Positions 22,046-30,688 of a stretch of 32,482 nt of DNA are shown piece after piece. The position numbers and the translations under genes were made by a program. Source of the stretch: UBA11540 sp045536425 (GTDB lineage Bacteria > Bacillota > Clostridia > Oscillospirales > Ruminococcaceae); contig JAZSNN010000025.1 in the NCBI GenBank assembly GCA_045536425.1, positions 1 through 32,482 on the forward strand, written 5' to 3'. The notes beneath the pieces were generated by a model. That model was given only the letters and a program-made list of their open reading frames with translations, was not told the DNA's origin and ran no database searches. Numbering within the stretch: position 1 is the stretch's first letter; each line of letters begins with the position of its first letter.

Positions 22046-23086
22046 TTAGTCAAGAAAAGCGCTAACGGGCTTGATGTCAATCTTGCATCCGGTAAGCTTT
22101 GCAGCAAGACGAGCGTTCTGTCCCTTGTTGCCGATAGCGAGAGACAGCTGGTCGTCGGGAACGATAACTCTGCAAACCTTGCCCTCTTCTTCCATAACGT
22201 CAACGCGGACGATGTCAGAGGGAGAAAGAGCCGCCTTGACGAACTCTGCGGGGTCCTCGCTGTACTTGATAACGTCGATCTTTTCGTCGTTGAGTTCGTT
22301 TACAACCGCTTCGACACGGATACCTCTGTGACCGATACAAGCGCCTACCGCGTCAACGTTCTCGTCGTGGCTCATAACAGCAATCTTTGTTCTGGAGCCG
22401 GGCTCTCTGGAGATAGCCTTGATTTCAACGATGCCATTGTAGATTTCGGGAACCTCGAGCTCGAAGAGTCTCTTAACAAGTCCGGGATGGGTTCTGGAAA
22501 TCTTGGGCTCTCTTGTGGGGTCGGAAGCGTCCACAACGTAGACCTTGATGATATCGCCGTCCTCGAGAGTTTCGGTGGGAACCTGCTCGCTCTTGGGGAG
22601 GAGGATTTCGGAGTTGTCGATCTTGACGATAACGTTTCCGCGACGGATATCGGTTCTTGTAACCTCAGCGGTAACGAGCTCGTGCTCTTTAGCGCGGAAT
22701 TTGAGAGAGATGTGCTCTCTTTCAGCCTCCTTGATACCCTGACGGATAACCTGCTTTGCGGTCTGAGCGGCAATACGTCCAAACTGCTTTGTCTCGAGCT
22801 TTATGTCAACGGTTCCGCCGACAATGGCACGCTTTGAGTAGGTTTTTGCCTCATCGAGAAGGATTTCTGTAGAGGGGTCTTCAACCACCTCAACAACGTT
22901 TTTAACAACGCAGACCTTGAATTTGCACTTCTCGGTGTCGATTGTGATGTTAACGACGGAGTTGGGTCCGTTGTCACGTCTAACGGCGATAACGATAGCC
23001 GCCTTTATCTTTTCGAGAAGGTAGTCAACAGGAACTCCCTTTTCCTTTTCGAGTAGTGCAAGTGCTTCAAAAAATTCCTTATTCAT
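22046..23086 (-). CDS. nusA: Transcription elongation/termination factor NusA
   Basis: 346 residues: N-terminal RNAP-binding domain (about 1-130), an S1 domain (about 135-200), and two KH domains with GHRG and GNKG loops (VGACIGHRGIRVEAVV; LAIGNKGQNARLAAKLTG). It ends at PVSAFLD, without the C-terminal acidic repeats of E. coli NusA, as usual in Firmicutes. ATG 23086 follows GGAGG about 11 bases upstream and lies inside the last codons of rimP (8-base overlap). A farther start at 23110 is also in frame. Confidence 0.96.
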   Translation of the reverse strand: MNKEFFEALALLEKEKGVPVDYLLEKIKAAIVIAVRRDNGPNSVVNITIDTEKCKFKVCVVKNVVEVVEDPSTEILLDEAKTYSKRAIVGGTVDIKLETKQFGRIAAQTAKQVIRQGIKEAEREHISLKFRAKEHELVTAEVTRTDIRRGNVIVKIDNSEILLPKSEQVPTETLEDGDIIKVYVVDASDPTREPKISRTHPGLVKRLFELEVPEIYNGIVEIKAISREPGSRTKIAVMSHDENVDAVGACIGHRGIRVEAVVNELNDEKIDVIKYSEDPAEFVKAALSPSDIVRVDVMEEEGKVCRVIVPDDQLSLAIGNKGQNARLAAKLTGCKIDIKPVSAFLD

Positions 23087-23576
23087 TTTCCGTTTGTCCT
23101 CCATATTCATATTTGTCTACAACTCTGACAAAAGAGGTTTCACTAAGCTCAAAGGTCATTGTTTCGTCCTCGGCAAGAATAACCTCAACAGTACCGTTAT
23201 CGTATGAGGAAAGAACCCCCACGAAATCGCGCTCACCGTTTTCAACGGGACGGATAAAGCGCACGAGCACCTCCTGACCCATAAATGCGTCAAAATGCTC
23301 TTTTTTAACCAGCTCGCGTTCAATTCCGGGTGACGAAACTTCCAGACAGTAGCTCTGGTCGATGGGGTCAACCTGGTCAAGAATTTTGTCGAGCTTTCGG
23401 CTGACGTTTTCGCAGTCGTTGATGTCTACGCCGCCGTCCTTGTCGATGATAATTCTGAGATACCAGATAGAGCCTTCCTTTTCAAAGCGCACATCCCAGA
23501 CGTTAACACCGCACTCCTTAGCAACGGGGGCAGCCAAATCGCTTACAATAGCGACGGTATTTTTACCTTTAGCCAT
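23079..23576 (-). CDS. rimP: Ribosome maturation factor RimP
   Basis: 165 residues with the RimP signature DINDCENVSRKLDKILDQ and YCLEVSSPGIERELVKKEHF. It assists 30S assembly. First gene of the operon; GAGAGG precedes ATG 23576, two codons after a GTG that would overlap the ribosome site. It overlaps nusA by 8 bases. Confidence 0.95.
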   Translation of the reverse strand: MAKGKNTVAIVSDLAAPVAKECGVNVWDVRFEKEGSIWYLRIIIDKDGGVDINDCENVSRKLDKILDQVDPIDQSYCLEVSSPGIERELVKKEHFDAFMGQEVLVRFIRPVENGERDFVGVLSSYDNGTVEVILAEDETMTFELSETSFVRVVDKYEYGGQTENE

Positions 23577-23601
23577 AAGCACCTCTCAAACATAAACAAA
23601 A

Positions 23602-23624
23602 GAGCAGGTTGCCCTACTCTTTGT
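23602..23624 (-). promoter_or_regulatory. Leader hairpin of the rimP-nusA operon
   Basis: On the minus strand AAAGAGTAGG pairs with CCTGCTCTTT around GCAA (one mismatch), followed by a T-rich run. It lies about 20 bases downstream of the predicted RNA start and 25 before rimP. A GNRA-type loop and trailing T residues make it a possible attenuator or a stabilising 5' structure. Confidence 0.5.
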
Positions 23625-23647
23625 CAATACCATATTCTACTATAGTC

Positions 23648-23676
23648 AGTATACCACGCTTTTTTCAAAAAATCAA
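23648..23676 (-). promoter_or_regulatory. Promoter of the rimP-nusA-infB operon
   Basis: On the minus strand TTGATT (23671-23676), 17 bases, TATACT (23648-23653). It is placed between the yesL-like stop and rimP and leaves a leader of about 65 bases. Confidence 0.75.
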
Positions 23677-23693
23677 CACTTTTTTTAAAAAAC

Positions 23694-24482
23694 TTACAGT
23701 AGCCTGTCATCGTCGAAAACAGCCTCTTCTTCGATTTCCTTTTTCTCGTCCTTGTGTTCCTCGTAGTAGGGGTCGGTGACGTATTTCGTGATGTATTTAT
23801 AGGAGTTGAACGCGACGATAAAAGCGGGAAGCACGGTGCCGTAGAGCGCAAAGAGAACAATGCACGCGGGCCAACAGAGATACGGGAATATCGGCAGAAG
23901 CACCGATACTATAACGAGCAGGATTGCAAGAGTGGTGATGATGTTTGTTTTAAAGGCAACGAGTCCCAAGATAAAGGAGTTTTTAATAAGCGCCTTTAGA
24001 CTGAGGTCGCAGGTGACCATCATAAGATAGACGTAAAAGCTCGAGAAGAGGATAACAAATCCAACCGACAGAGCCACGATAAGCGCTATCATACCAAAGG
24101 TAGCGCCATCCTCGCGCTGTGTTGCCCAGCTGTAATAAAACCATATACCAAAGCCGTCGATTACAGAAAGAACAAGGTGCAAAAGTCCGACCAAAAATCC
24201 CTGCTTGAAGTTTTTCTTGAAGTTGTCAAAGAAATCGGCAACTATAAAGGTGGGTCGCTCGTTGGCAATGTTTCTCAAAACGTACATAAGACCCGCAGTA
24301 GCAGGGCCGATGGTAACTATCGGAATACAGCAGAGTATGTAGAGAAGATTGAGCCAAACCAGCTTGAACTTCTTTCTCCACACAAGCTCCCAAAACAAGA
24401 AGAAGCGCTTTTTCTCCGCGCGGTTTTTTGAGATACCCGCGCCTTCCTTTGTAAAATCTCCAATACCGAAAAATCCGGCCAT
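23694..24482 (-). CDS. YesL-family (DUF624) membrane protein
   Basis: 262 residues with five to six hydrophobic helices; the stretch LVWLNLLYILCCIPIVTIGPATAGLMYVLRN is the DUF624/YesL hallmark. The C-terminus is charged (about 25 residues rich in Glu, Asp and Lys). Family members often lie near carbohydrate uptake genes, but the function is unknown. It starts 13 bases after the SpoIIM-like gene and is co-transcribed with it. ATG 24482 follows AAAGGGATG. Confidence 0.85.
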   Translation of the reverse strand: MAGFFGIGDFTKEGAGISKNRAEKKRFFLFWELVWRKKFKLVWLNLLYILCCIPIVTIGPATAGLMYVLRNIANERPTFIVADFFDNFKKNFKQGFLVGLLHLVLSVIDGFGIWFYYSWATQREDGATFGMIALIVALSVGFVILFSSFYVYLMMVTCDLSLKALIKNSFILGLVAFKTNIITTLAILLVIVSVLLPIFPYLCWPACIVLFALYGTVLPAFIVAFNSYKYITKYVTDPYYEEHKDEKKEIEEEAVFDDDRLL

Positions 24483-24495
24483 TTAAACATCCCTT

Positions 24496-25080
24496 TCACA
24501 TAGATAACAGTACCGACAGCAAGGTGTCGAGCACAGCGTTTATAACTATTATAACTGCAAACAGCAGAAATTTCAAACCAAATTTTTTGCCCTCGCCCAC
24601 AAGGTCAACCCCGTCGCACCTGCCTCTCAGGTGTGAAAAGAGCCCAATCGATAGAAAAAGCGACTCCCGCACCGCAAAAATGAGCACGAAGGACGAAATC
24701 GAAGCGGTGATGCAAAACCCGACAACATTTTTGACAATCGATAGAAACGACGGGTTTAAAAGATACAACGCGCTAACCGATGCCCCCACTCCGAGCCCCT
24801 TGAAAAATGGCACTAGAATTAGAACGGATGACGAAATCGAGGAAAACCCGAGCAGAAAAACCGCACCAAAAAGCACGATGTCAGCCGAGAGCGACCGAAA
24901 GAAGTTGTCCGCCGCCACCTCGCTGTTTTGCGCCGCGGTATAGCCGTCAGCCAAAAGCTTTATACTGTCGTTGTTGCCCGACCCTGCACCGAGGCAGACC
25001 CCCGCGACAAAAAGAAATATCAGAAAATAAAACAATTTTGTTTTTTTGGGTACTGCGACAAACGCATATCTTTTGAGCAT
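24496..25080 (-). CDS. SpoIIM-like (stage II sporulation M) membrane protein
   Basis: 194 residues with an N-terminal membrane helix (FYFLIFLFVAGVCLGAGSG), an external loop (about 40-68) and four more helices including LFGAVFLLGFSSISSSVLILVPFFKGLGVGASVSAL, the pattern of SpoIIM/DUF95 proteins. In the sporulation engulfment machine SpoIIM works with SpoIID and SpoIIP, neither seen here, so it may be a paralogue. AAGGATG lies 6 bases before ATG 25080. Between proC (53 bases) and the YesL-like gene. Confidence 0.78.
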   Translation of the reverse strand: MLKRYAFVAVPKKTKLFYFLIFLFVAGVCLGAGSGNNDSIKLLADGYTAAQNSEVAADNFFRSLSADIVLFGAVFLLGFSSISSSVLILVPFFKGLGVGASVSALYLLNPSFLSIVKNVVGFCITASISSFVLIFAVRESLFLSIGLFSHLRGRCDGVDLVGEGKKFGLKFLLFAVIIVINAVLDTLLSVLLSM

Positions 25081-25133
25081 AGTATCATCCTTTGTGTTAT
25101 ACTTACTCAAAATCTATGCGGACAAAGCGAAAA

Positions 25134-25934
25134 CTATTCTTCACCCAGCTCATACGCGCGCTTGGTACAAGCGTCAAACGCCTCGCGCACAACCTTTTCT
25201 GCACCGTTTTCACGCATTGCGGAAAGTCCTGCAATAGTAGTACCTCCGGGCGAAGAAACCATCTCAATGAGTCTGTCAATGTCCATTCCCGACTCGGTCA
25301 TCATCTTTGCACTGCCGATAAGACTTTGGCAGAAAAGCGCCTTTGCGACCTCGCGGTCGATGCCGTTTTCCTCTGCCACGTCGCAGACGTACTTTGTCAT
25401 AAGATAGATAAACGCGGGACTGCTTCCGTTGACAGCAATAATCTCGTTCATTTTATCGAGCGGGATTTTTCTGCAAACTCCACAGGACGAAAAGATTTTT
25501 TCAACAACCTCAAGCTCTTCGCCCGAAACGCTGTCGGTCGCACTTATCGCAACCGCACCCTCAGAGAGCATCAGAGGAGTGTTTGGCATCACCTGAATGA
25601 CACGGTCGGTGGTTTTAATGGCACTGCAAATCTTCTTGGCGCTCACTCCTGCCGCGATGGAAACCACAACGGCGTTCTCTTTCACAGCGGTAGAAAGCTC
25701 ACCCAAAACCCTTGGCATTATCTGGGGCTTTACGCACAAGAACAAAACGTCCGAAAGCCTTGCCACCTCGTCGGCAGAGGACGCAAAATTCATACCAAGC
25801 TCGACAAAGCGAGAACACTTTTTTTCGTCAGTATCAAAAAGATATATCTCCTCGGGCTTTTGACATCCGCTTTTCACAATACCGTCAAGGATTGCAGAGC
25901 ACATATTGCCCACACCGATAAATCCGAAATTCAA
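25134..25934 (-). CDS. proC: Pyrroline-5-carboxylate reductase
   Basis: 266 residues from a TTG start at 25934, the normal ProC length. The Rossmann motif FGFIGVGNMCSAILDGI lies at the N-terminus and the family signature appears later (IAVNGSSPAFIYLM...; SSPGGTTIAGLSAMRENG). It reduces pyrroline-5-carboxylate to proline with NAD(P)H. GAGGTG 6 bases upstream supports the TTG. An upstream ATG at 26015 would add a hydrophobic 27-residue leader lying over the promoter and is rejected. Divergent from the CDF exporter gene. Confidence 0.94.
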   Translation of the reverse strand: MNFGFIGVGNMCSAILDGIVKSGCQKPEEIYLFDTDEKKCSRFVELGMNFASSADEVARLSDVLFLCVKPQIMPRVLGELSTAVKENAVVVSIAAGVSAKKICSAIKTTDRVIQVMPNTPLMLSEGAVAISATDSVSGEELEVVEKIFSSCGVCRKIPLDKMNEIIAVNGSSPAFIYLMTKYVCDVAEENGIDREVAKALFCQSLIGSAKMMTESGMDIDRLIEMVSSPGGTTIAGLSAMRENGAEKVVREAFDACTKRAYELGEE

Positions 25935-25949
25935 AACAATCACCTCAAA

Positions 25950-26003
25950 AGTATACCAAAATAGTATATTACTGTTGCAAATAGCAAAACAAAATAGTAT
26001 ACT
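25950..26003. promoter_or_regulatory. Divergent promoter region proC/CDF with shared TTGCAA
   Basis: Rightward: TTGCAA (25975-25980), 17 bases, TATACT (25998-26003) for the CDF gene. Leftward: TATACT at 25963-25968 with TTGTTT 18 bases upstream, or the self-complementary TTGCAA with a TATACT at 25950-25955. The motif AAAATAGTATA occurs twice (25958-25968 and 25991-26001). Back-to-back promoters this close should influence each other. Confidence 0.6.
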
Positions 26004-26045
26004 GATATTGTACATAATAAAAAAGCAAAAGTCAACGAGGTGTCT

Positions 26046-26927
26046 ATGAAGAGTATATTAGTAGCGTTTTTTCTCAATCTCGCTTTCTCGATAATCGAGC
26101 TTGTCGGCGGAATATTTACAGGAAGCGTTGCAATCGTTTCGGATTCGATACACGATATCGGCGACGCGGTAAGTATCGGTGTTTCCTATCTTTTGGAGAG
26201 AAAAAGTAAAAAAGCCCCCGACGAAAACTACACCTTCGGATACGTCAGATATTCGGTAATAGGCGGATTTATAACGGTTTGCATACTGCTTGTCGGCTCT
26301 GTTGCGGTCATCATAAACGCGGTTGAAAAGATGTTTAACCCCACCGACATAAACTACGACGGAATGATAATCTTTGCGATTTTCGGTGCGGTGATAAACC
26401 TCATAGCCGCGCGTGTTACCCACGACGGCGAATCGATAAATCAAAAGGCAGTAAATCTTCATATGCTCGAGGACGTTCTCGGCTGGCTGGTAGTTCTTGT
26501 GGGCGCTGTGATAATGCGCTTTACCGACTTTAAGCTCATCGACCCGATAATGTCGATAGGCGTTGCAGCTTTTATTATCGTAAACGCTCTAAAACACCTC
26601 AAGGACATCGTCGACTTGTTTTTGGAGAAAACGCCCCACGGAGTTTCGGTCGCAGAGATAAAGGAGCACGTCGAGGCGATAGACGGGGTAGAGAACGTGC
26701 ATCACATCCATCTGTGGAGTGTCGATGGAATAAACGCCTGTGCCACAATGCACGTCGTCACCGACAGCGACCCCCACGAGATAAAGGAGAAGGTGCGCGA
26801 GGAACTGACGGAACACGGCATAGTGCATTCAACACTCGAGCTCGAACGCACCGACGAGCCCTGCCCCGCCCCCAAATGTGTCCCGCAACACACCGAGCAC
26901 CACGGACATCATCACCATCACCATTAA
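26046..26927 (+). CDS. Cation diffusion facilitator (Zn2+-type) exporter with His-rich tail
   Basis: 293 residues with six membrane helices. Metal site A is visible as SDSIHDIGD in helix 2 and HMLED in helix 5, the HD/HD arrangement of zinc-transporting CDF proteins. The cytoplasmic C-terminal domain (about 205-275) is ferredoxin-like. The protein ends with CPAPKC and a tail of 10 His in the last 15 residues (HTEHHGHHHHHH), likely a metal-gathering or sensing tail. GAGGTG sits before ATG 26046; a GTG two codons earlier overlaps the site. A bidirectional terminator follows. Confidence 0.93.
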   Translation: MKSILVAFFLNLAFSIIELVGGIFTGSVAIVSDSIHDIGDAVSIGVSYLLERKSKKAPDENYTFGYVRYSVIGGFITVCILLVGSVAVIINAVEKMFNPTDINYDGMIIFAIFGAVINLIAARVTHDGESINQKAVNLHMLEDVLGWLVVLVGAVIMRFTDFKLIDPIMSIGVAAFIIVNALKHLKDIVDLFLEKTPHGVSVAEIKEHVEAIDGVENVHHIHLWSVDGINACATMHVVTDSDPHEIKEKVREELTEHGIVHSTLELERTDEPCPAPKCVPQHTEHHGHHHHHH

Positions 26928-26928
26928 A

Positions 26929-26959
26929 AAACAGCGCCTCGAAAATCGAGGCGCTGTTT
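26929..26959. terminator. Bidirectional terminator CDF/GH3
   Basis: AAACAGCGCCTCGA (26929-26942) and its exact complement (26946-26959) around a 3-base loop, with A and T tracts outside, between two converging genes. Confidence 0.88.
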
Positions 26960-26962
26960 CAT

Positions 26963-29113
26963 TTACACAATCCTAAATGTGACCATATTTTTTGTCAGGC
27001 AGTTTTCGCCGATATAAACCTCAAACAAGCCTTTTTCAACGAGATACTCGCCCTCACCATTGTAGAACCCGAGGTCTTTATAACCGAGCTCGAACTCAAC
27101 CTTTGCGGTCTTGCCCTTCTCGATAAACACCTTTTTGTAACCTTTGAGTTCTCTTATCGGGCGCATAATCGAGGCAACTCTGTCGCGGATGTAAAGTTGT
27201 ACGACTTCCTTGCCGTCAAACCCGCCCACGTTTTCGACATCAATCGAGAACTTGACTTTCTCGCCATTCTCTACCGCGTCGAGCGGGATTTCCTTGCGGT
27301 CAACGGTAAGGTTTTTATACTCAAATTCTGTGTAGGAAAGACCGAATCCAAACGGGAACAAGGGGGAAGCAACGCTGTCAACGTAGTTTATGTAGCAGGA
27401 GTCGCCATAGTAGTTGTCGGCGTCGTGACTGCTGGCATAAACGTTGTAGTAGAGCGGAATATGCCCCGATTTTCTCGGAAGTGTTACGGGAAGCTTGCCA
27501 CTCGGCACAACGTCGCCAAAGAGCACGTCGCAAACTGCGTGAGCCGCCTCACTGCCCGTATGCCAAGCATAGATTACCGCGTCAAATTTCTCCATAAGTC
27601 CGTCGAGCACTCTCGGACGAGCGCAGAAGAACACGCCTACAATCTTCTTGCCGTAGGAGCGCATATCGTCAATTAACTTTATCTGGTCGTCGGAGATGGA
27701 AATGTCATAAACCGACTGTACCTCGCCTGTCGTGACGTGGCTTTCGCCAAGCGCCATAATAACAACGTCGGAGCTTCGCGCTACCTTGACCGAGGTGTCG
27801 AACATATTAATTCTCTCTGCAGACTTGAGGTGACCTTCCGGTAAAACCTCGCTGAGCGCCTCGAACATATTTGTGGTTTCGTGCGGTCTGCCGTCGAGCA
27901 CCCATGTGCCCAAAAGTGCTTCGCGTTCATATGAGAAGGGTCCGACAAGCGCCGCCACAACGTCCTTTTTGAGCGGGAGCACGCCGTTGTTTTTGAGAAG
28001 CACCAAACTCTCTGCAGAAAGCTCTCTTGCATTCTTTCTGTGCGCTTCGTAGTCGCACTCGATTTCAGTACCAAACGGACGGTCAAAAAGTCCGATAGCA
28101 AGCTTCACACGAAGCACGCGCAAAACCGCGCGGTCGATATATTCAACGTCAAGTTCACCGTCGTTTACAAGCGCTTCTAGATGGTCGACAAAGCAACTCG
28201 AACACATATCGATCTCGTTACCTGCAATAAGTCCGAGCTTTGCACATTCGCGTCTGTCTTCGGCATAGCCCATTCTAATGGGATTTTCCACAGCGCCCCA
28301 GTCGGAAACCACAAATCCGTCAAATCCAAGCTGACCGCGGAGAATGTCGTCGAGGTACTTTTTGCTCGAAACCACAGGGATTCCATTTATGTCGTTGAAG
28401 GAGGACATAACGGTCGCAACACCTGCATCAACAGCTGCTCTGAATGCGGGGAGATAGTAGTTTTGCAGAGAAATATCGGAGATTTCCGCGCGGTGATAGT
28501 CCCTTCCGCCCTCGCTCGCACCGTAGCCGATATAATGCTTTGCACACGCGGCAATGCTCTTTGGGTCAGAAAGGTCATCACCCTGAAATCCCTTTATAGC
28601 GGCTCTCGCAAGCGATGCGCCAACAAACGGGTCTTCTCCGGGGCCCTCGACCATTCTGCCCCATCTCGGGTCGTGGCACATATCAAGCATCGGAGAGAAC
28701 GTCCAATGGATTCCCTCCGCCTTTGCTTCCTTTGCAATGTCGCGGTAGCACTCTGTAACAAGTTCGTCGTTGAAAGCTGCGGCAGAACCGATCGGCACGG
28801 GCAAAACGGTTTTGTGTCCGTGGATAACGTCGCGACCGTAGAGAACAGGGATACCCATTCTGCTCTCTTCCACAGCGATTTTTTGAATCTTGTTGTATAT
28901 TTCACGATTAACGCGCTCCTGCGCGTCGTTTCCCGCGGTAGAGGTGCTTGACATTACAAAAGAACCAATTTCACCGCGTCTGACAAGCTCATAAAGCTCG
29001 TCCTCTTTTCCTTTGTAATAGGAAATCGTGGTTTGATTAAGCTGACCTATCTTCTCGCGAAGCGTCATTTTTGAAAGAATTTCTCTCGCCTTTGCGTCAA
29101 ATTTTTCGAACAT
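26963..29113 (-). CDS. GH3 beta-glucosidase-type glycoside hydrolase
   Basis: 716 residues. The N-terminal barrel domain has GRDVIHGHKTVLPVPIG, DPRWGRMVEGPGEDP, AACAKHYIGYGASEGGRDY and the nucleophile segment GFVVSDWGA (catalytic Asp at about residue 271). An alpha/beta sandwich (about 370-570, LLKNNGVLPL) and a C-terminal fibronectin III-like domain (about 625-716, GKEVVQLYIRD) follow. No signal peptide, so it cleaves imported oligosaccharides. ATG 29113 has GGAGG 10 bases before; a further start at 29128 would include the ribosome site. Substrate specificity (glucose, xylose or other) is not decidable. Confidence 0.95.
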   Translation of the reverse strand: MFEKFDAKAREILSKMTLREKIGQLNQTTISYYKGKEDELYELVRRGEIGSFVMSSTSTAGNDAQERVNREIYNKIQKIAVEESRMGIPVLYGRDVIHGHKTVLPVPIGSAAAFNDELVTECYRDIAKEAKAEGIHWTFSPMLDMCHDPRWGRMVEGPGEDPFVGASLARAAIKGFQGDDLSDPKSIAACAKHYIGYGASEGGRDYHRAEISDISLQNYYLPAFRAAVDAGVATVMSSFNDINGIPVVSSKKYLDDILRGQLGFDGFVVSDWGAVENPIRMGYAEDRRECAKLGLIAGNEIDMCSSCFVDHLEALVNDGELDVEYIDRAVLRVLRVKLAIGLFDRPFGTEIECDYEAHRKNARELSAESLVLLKNNGVLPLKKDVVAALVGPFSYEREALLGTWVLDGRPHETTNMFEALSEVLPEGHLKSAERINMFDTSVKVARSSDVVIMALGESHVTTGEVQSVYDISISDDQIKLIDDMRSYGKKIVGVFFCARPRVLDGLMEKFDAVIYAWHTGSEAAHAVCDVLFGDVVPSGKLPVTLPRKSGHIPLYYNVYASSHDADNYYGDSCYINYVDSVASPLFPFGFGLSYTEFEYKNLTVDRKEIPLDAVENGEKVKFSIDVENVGGFDGKEVVQLYIRDRVASIMRPIRELKGYKKVFIEKGKTAKVEFELGYKDLGFYNGEGEYLVEKGLFEVYIGENCLTKNMVTFRIV

Positions 29114-29149
29114 TTTTTGTCCTCCCAAAAAGAGAATAGCTATATCACA

Positions 29150-29178
29150 AGTATATACTCTGCAGAAGAAAAAAGCAA
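29150..29178 (-). promoter_or_regulatory. Promoter of the GH3 gene
   Basis: On the minus strand TTGCTT (29173-29178), 17 bases, TATACT (29150-29155), about 35 bases before the ATG. No catabolite (cre) site was confirmed. Confidence 0.65.
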
Positions 29179-29182
29179 GACA

Positions 29183-29217
29183 AAACGGGCGGTTTTTCCA
29201 CGAAAAACCGCCCGTTT
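29183..29217 (-). terminator. Terminator of glnA
   Basis: AAACGGGCGGTTTTT (29183-29197) pairs with AAAAACCGCCCGTTT (29203-29217): a 15-base perfect stem 8 bases after the glnA stop, followed by TTTTG on the minus strand. Confidence 0.85.
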
Positions 29218-29224
29218 ATTGCAA

Positions 29225-30649
29225 TTAAAGATTATAATACTTGTCAAACTCAGCGGGGTGCGGGATAGCGGCAAGCTGTCTGCACTCGGCGCGCTTTGTT
29301 TTGATGAAGTTGTTGATAAGCTCGATCGGGAATACTCCGCCCTCTGTGAGATAAGCGTTGTCCTTTTCAAGACAATCCAGCGCCTCGTCAAGCGAAACGG
29401 GAAGACCCTGAAGCTTTGCCTTCTCCTCGTCGGGAAGGTTGTAGAGGTTCATATCATAGGGGCCCCAGCCGTTTGCGTGTGGGTCGATTTTGTTCTTGAT
29501 ACCGTCAAGACCTGCCATAAGGATAGCCGCATAGCAGAAATAGGGGTTGCAGGTAGCATCGGGGTTTCTAAGCTCGAAACGACGCTTGTCAGGGCTCTTT
29601 GCATACGCAGGGATACGGATAACAGCACTTCTGTTAGAGGTAGCGTAACCTACAGTAACAGGAGCCTCAAATCCGGGAACAAGACGCTTGAAGGAGTTGG
29701 TACTCGGATTTGTGATAGCGCACAGAGAGCCGATGTGCTTTAAAAGTCCGCCCATGAAGTAGTGAGCAGTTTCGCTCAGATGAGAGTAGCCGTTGTCATC
29801 GGAGAAAACGGGTTGTCCGTCCTTGAAAAGAAGCATATGTACGTGCATACCGCTTCCTGCCTCGCCGTAGATGGGCTTGGGCATAAAGGTAGCGCTCTTG
29901 CCATACTTGAGAGCTGTGTTGTGAATGATGTACTTAATCATCATCGTAGCGTCAGCCATGTGAACGACCTCGCCGAGCTGAGGCTCGATTTCGTACTGAC
30001 CCGAAGCGGCAACCTCGGGATGATGGTAGTTTATGTCAATGCCCATCTCTTTCATAAGAAGGCACATCTCGCTTCTGCACTCGTAGGATGTGTCAAAAGG
30101 CTTTGCAATGTGATAGTTTTTCTGCTTGGGAACAACAACGCCAAGACCCTCGTTGTCGGAATTCCAATAGGACTGCTTTGCATCAACCTCAGCACCAATG
30201 TGTCTGCCCTCAACGCTCCAAACAACGTCGTCGAAGAGGTAGAACTCAAACTCGGGCAGAATCTTCATCTCGTCGGCAACTCCACTGTCCTTCATATACT
30301 GAACAGCCGCCTTGATGATGTTTCTGGGATACTGTGCGAGCGGGCGGTTTTCGGGAGAGTCTATAATCATCGCGTTACCCGTCATAGAAAGGGTAGGAAT
30401 GTCACAGAACGGGTCGATAACCGCAGTGTCGGGGTCGGGAATGAACACCATATCGCTCTTTTCAACAACGGCATAGCCATAGTTGGAAGCATCAAAGCCG
30501 ATACCGCTCTTCATAGTGTCCTCGGAAAAGTTTCCTGCGGGGATGGTAACGTGACGGTACTGACCGTTGATGTCAACCATCTTAAAGTCGACCATCTTAA
30601 TGTCGTTTTCCTTGATAAGCTTTAGAATATCGCTAACAGTCTTTGCCAT
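29225..30649 (-). CDS. glnA: Glutamine synthetase, type I
   Basis: 474 residues. GSI landmarks are clear: the N-terminal beta-grasp (VDINGQYRHVTIPAGNF), PEFEFYLFD (metal/glutamate site), YEIEPQLGEV, GSGMHVHMLLFKDGQ, the ATP segment NRSAVIRIPAYAKSPDKRRFELRNPDATCNPYF, and a C-terminal AEFDKYYNL. It makes glutamine from glutamate, ammonia and ATP. The segment NLYNLPDEE (Tyr about 403) resembles the NLYDLP loop adenylylated in enterobacterial GSI-beta rather than the NIYVMS loop of Bacillus GSI-alpha. GAGGT precedes the ATG. Monocistronic with its own promoter and terminator. Confidence 0.96.
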   Translation of the reverse strand: MAKTVSDILKLIKENDIKMVDFKMVDINGQYRHVTIPAGNFSEDTMKSGIGFDASNYGYAVVEKSDMVFIPDPDTAVIDPFCDIPTLSMTGNAMIIDSPENRPLAQYPRNIIKAAVQYMKDSGVADEMKILPEFEFYLFDDVVWSVEGRHIGAEVDAKQSYWNSDNEGLGVVVPKQKNYHIAKPFDTSYECRSEMCLLMKEMGIDINYHHPEVAASGQYEIEPQLGEVVHMADATMMIKYIIHNTALKYGKSATFMPKPIYGEAGSGMHVHMLLFKDGQPVFSDDNGYSHLSETAHYFMGGLLKHIGSLCAITNPSTNSFKRLVPGFEAPVTVGYATSNRSAVIRIPAYAKSPDKRRFELRNPDATCNPYFCYAAILMAGLDGIKNKIDPHANGWGPYDMNLYNLPDEEKAKLQGLPVSLDEALDCLEKDNAYLTEGGVFPIELINNFIKTKRAECRQLAAIPHPAEFDKYYNL

Positions 30650-30688
30650 AAAACATACCTCTTTCTTCAGTTTTGAATAGCTAATTAA

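Noticed and set aside
23624..23860. A 78-codon minus-strand frame near the yesL-like end
   Set aside because: It overlaps the yesL-like gene in another frame and the operon promoter, with no ribosome site.
25092..25964. A 290-codon plus-strand frame opposite proC
   Set aside because: Antisense to proC, no ribosome site and no recognisable domain.
26714..27676. A 320-codon plus-strand frame across the CDF end and the GH3 gene
   Set aside because: It crosses a strong terminator and two certain genes in other frames.
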